Shown piece by piece: positions 6,425 to 8,390 of a DNA stretch of 8,390 nucleotides. Source of the DNA: Gemmataceae bacterium (GTDB lineage Bacteria; Planctomycetota; Planctomycetia; Gemmatales; Gemmataceae); assembly GCA_947474875.1 (NCBI GenBank), contig CANJKY010000113.1:1-8390 (forward strand). Reading direction: 5' to 3'. Numbering within the stretch: the stretch's first letter is position 1; each line of letters begins with the position of its first letter. Made by a program: the position numbers and the translations under genes. Below the pieces are notes generated by a model. The model was given only the letters and a program-made list of their open reading frames with translations, searched no databases and was not told the origin of the DNA.

Positions 6425-8026
6425 TTACCCCTCCGCCTTCTTGCCCTGGTTGGCGTCGTACCACGCCCGCAGGTCAGCGTCGCAGTTCGTCAGGCCGGTG
6501 CGGGTCAGCCACGCGGCGAGGGCCAGCCAGCCGAGCATCCCAGCCGCCCAGCCCCAGTTCACCCCGCTTGATACCGGCAGGTGGCACAGGCCGGCCGGCA
6601 CCAGCCCGGCGGCGGTCGTCCACCCGGCCTTCAGCAGCCCGAACAGCAGCAGTGGCAGGCCGAGGGTGAACAGCGACGCCAGCCCGCTCGTCTGGTAGCC
6701 GGTGGCGAACGACCTGAACCCGACGGCGAACCCGACCACCCACAGCGCCCCGGCCCCGGCCGCCGCGGCCACCGCTTCCCACCACATCACCCGCCCGCTG
6801 ATTGCCAGCGCCGCCCACAGCAGCCCGGCCACCAGAAGGTACGCCCGCCCCCGCTTCCACGCCGCCGCCAGCGAGGCGTGCCAGTAGTCCCGCCCGGTCA
6901 GGTGGGAGAGCAGCAGCAGCTCCAGTCGCTTGCACCGGTTCTGGGTGGTCGAGTCCCACAGCCCGAACTGGAACACGGCGGGCACGGCGGCGAGCACGCT
7001 TATGGCGGTGGCCACCGTCGGCGGGCCGCCCCACTGGTCGAACAGTTGGAACACCAGCTGGCCCATCCACGCCGGCCACGAGTCGCCGGCCACCAGGTAC
7101 ACCGCGTACACCAGCGCGAACCCGCCGGCCAGGTACACGTTCACCCGCCCGCTGTACTCCATCACCCGCCGCACCGCCCACCACGAAAGCGGCCGGTCGC
7201 CGATCTGCTGCGTCTGGGCTGCCCGCCCGGCCGACTGCGGGGTGTAATGCCGGTCGTGGAAGTGCCCCTTCAGCCGGAACGCAGCCCGCACCCCGGCGGC
7301 GGTGAGTAGCCCCAGGCCCACCGCCGTCACCCACGTCAGCCGTTCAACGGCGATCCACTCGACCGCGTCCGGGGCGAACCAGTACCGCACCACCCCGAAC
7401 GGGTTCATCGTGTGCCCGAACAGCACCGCGTCGTACACGAACCGGGCCAGGCCCTCGGGCAGCACCTGCAGCCACTGCACCAGGTGTTCGCCGGCCAGCA
7501 CCCCGACCACCAGGTAGACCAGCACGCCGAGCAGCCCGAGCAGTTCGCCGAGCCGCCGGACCAGCACCGGCTCGTACACCCAGGCGGTGAGCGCCGCGGC
7601 GGTGGCCGCCCCCCACACGAACGGCAGCACGAACAGCGGGAGCAGGTCCGGCGGGGCGATGAACCCGAACAGCAGCATCGCCAGGAACACCGGCAGGGCG
7701 GCCAGCCACGCCAGCGCGAACCGGCCGAGGCCGACGAGCGCTTCCGCCGTGAACACCCTCCGCGGCTGCACCGGCGACACGAGCAGGAACTCGAGCGCCT
7801 GGCTCTTGGGGAGTTGCGTCAGCCGCCAGCCGATGACCGCCGCCCCCTCCACCATCGCCAGGGACAGCAGCACGTACCCGAGGGTGGTCAGACCATCCGC
7901 CACCCCGGACCCGACCAGCACGCACGCGGCGGCGGCCACGAATAAAGTGTGCCCGACCACCACCCGGCGGAAGGTGAGTTGCCGCCCGGGGGCGAGCATG
8001 GCGACTTCGAAGAACGGACGGAGCAT
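6425..8026 (-). CDS. Polytopic membrane protein, ABC-2-type permease-like, two fused halves
   Basis: The 533-residue protein has about 12 hydrophobic segments in two groups of roughly six (about 24-245 and 297-507), separated by a soluble, basic stretch (about 250-295). Each half has, after its second helix, the amphipathic motif typical of ABC-2 exporter permeases: KSQALEFLLVSPVQPRR (74-90) and RCKRLELLLLSHLTGRD (364-380). LEFLLVSPV (78-86) and LELLLLSHL (368-376) align directly 290 residues apart, suggesting an internal duplication in which one chain replaces a permease dimer. Family members export lipids, drugs or polysaccharides with a separate ATPase, and no ATP-binding subunit is in the window. 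The C-terminus (CDADLRAWYDANQGKKAEG) is soluble. The start is the ATG at 8024-8026, with an alternative at 7997-7999 (residue 10); neither has a clear Shine-Dalgarno. The 82-base gap upstream shows no strong promoter. Substrate unknown. Confidence 0.75.
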   Translation of the reverse strand: MLRPFFEVAMLAPGRQLTFRRVVVGHTLFVAAAACVLVGSGVADGLTTLGYVLLSLAMVEGAAVIGWRLTQLPKSQALEFLLVSPVQPRRVFTAEALVGLGRFALAWLAALPVFLAMLLFGFIAPPDLLPLFVLPFVWGAATAAALTAWVYEPVLVRRLGELLGLLGVLVYLVVGVLAGEHLVQWLQVLPEGLARFVYDAVLFGHTMNPFGVVRYWFAPDAVEWIAVERLTWVTAVGLGLLTAAGVRAAFRLKGHFHDRHYTPQSAGRAAQTQQIGDRPLSWWAVRRVMEYSGRVNVYLAGGFALVYAVYLVAGDSWPAWMGQLVFQLFDQWGGPPTVATAISVLAAVPAVFQFGLWDSTTQNRCKRLELLLLSHLTGRDYWHASLAAAWKRGRAYLLVAGLLWAALAISGRVMWWEAVAAAAGAGALWVVGFAVGFRSFATGYQTSGLASLFTLGLPLLLFGLLKAGWTTAAGLVPAGLCHLPVSSGVNWGWAAGMLGWLALAAWLTRTGLTNCDADLRAWYDANQGKKAEG

Positions 8027-8108
8027 GACGGCGGCCCGCGGGAACGACGGGCAACCTTAGCTCACGGCAGATGTGTAGAAACCCCTCCCGCCGCGATTGG
8101 CGAGCGAG

Positions 8109-8390
8109 TCAGGCCGCGTCGTAGGCCCGCCGCAGCCAGCCGACCAACTCCTTGTCCACCTCGGCCGGCGACCCGACGCGGACGCGGTGGGTCATCATGG
8201 CGTTGAAGCTGCCGGCCGCCTCCAGCCGCCCCGCGGCGGCCGCGCCCGCCAGCACCAGTCCCACATCCACCCGCGTGCCCGACGACGGCTGCACGATGGC
8301 GAACTGTTTCCCCCGCCGCAGGCTGACGTAAGCCTTCTTCGGCGCGACCGCCACGTCCGCCCCGAACCGGCCGACGGCCGCCAGCACCGC
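8109..8390 (-). CDS. DUF5655-like protein, C-terminal part (N-terminus outside window)
   Basis: The frame enters from the right edge and ends at a TGA at 8109-8111, giving 94 residues. The sequence VAPKKAYVSLRRGKQFAIVQP, then TRVDVGLVLAG, LEAAGSFNAMMTHRVRV and DKELVGWLRRAYDAA, resembles the DUF5655 domain, which often follows a DUF4287 domain in proteins of about 190 residues. The match is from memory of the family pattern. Because the domain should begin upstream of the first visible codon, the GTG at 8385-8387 is not taken as the start. The function of the family is not known to me. It lies 82 bases upstream of the permease gene on the same strand, so co-transcription is possible. Confidence 0.75.
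   Translation of the reverse strand, partial: AVLAAVGRFGADVAVAPKKAYVSLRRGKQFAIVQPSSGTRVDVGLVLAGAAAAGRLEAAGSFNAMMTHRVRVGSPAEVDKELVGWLRRAYDAA

Noticed and set aside
6413..6437. GGCGG/CCGCC inverted repeat between the lipoprotein and permease stops as a bidirectional terminator
   Set aside because: The stem is only 5 bp with a 15-base loop and only TTCTT follows; it is too weak to call.
8027..8108. Promoter for the permease gene in the 82-base gap
   Set aside because: No -35/-10 pair with acceptable matches and spacing was found. The best hexamer, TAAGGT, matches at three of six positions. Read-through from the DUF5655-like gene is as likely.

Overview
The window is high-GC and densely packed, with long spurious open frames on the opposite strands. 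Gene content and style point to a planctomycete of the Gemmataceae type: a chelatase-like AAA+ ATPase, a rhomboid protease with an extra N-terminal domain, an ankyrin-SMI1/KNR4 protein, a very small lipoprotein, and a palindrome encoding a GTGGPPV-like peptide. This placement is inferred from protein character and memory, not from a database search. No RNA gene, CRISPR array, insertion sequence or phage gene was seen.

Left block (1-1568, plus strand): the last 54 codons of an unidentified gene overlap by 4 bases the GTG start of a 468-residue ChlI/MoxR-like AAA+ ATPase. Middle block (1573-5208, minus strand): transcription runs right to left through a rhomboid intramembrane protease, the universal ATPase/GTPase YchF, and an ankyrin-repeat protein with a C-terminal SMI1/KNR4 (SUKH) domain. 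Gaps of 47 and 4 bases suggest one transcript, driven by a good sigma70-like promoter near 5216-5244.

Right block: divergent from the rhomboid gene lies psuG (pseudouridine-5'-phosphate glycosidase, 5271-6203, plus), whose 3' end runs into two consecutive hairpins. A 43-codon lipoprotein gene (6289-6420, plus) follows. Converging on it is a 533-residue membrane protein (6425-8026, minus) that looks like two ABC-2-type permease halves fused in one chain. A truncated DUF5655-like gene (8109-8390, minus) runs off the right edge.

Most of the window is ordinary chromosomal gene content and I see no complete new defence or mobile system. The points most worth a second look are the rhomboid with a winged-helix-like domain and possibly leaderless transcript, the REP-like palindrome forming the end of psuG, the tyrosine/acid-rich mini-lipoprotein, the fused permease, and the SUKH-ankyrin fusion co-directional with YchF. 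The longest stretch without a gene is 85 bases, so no region over 300 bases is unexplained.
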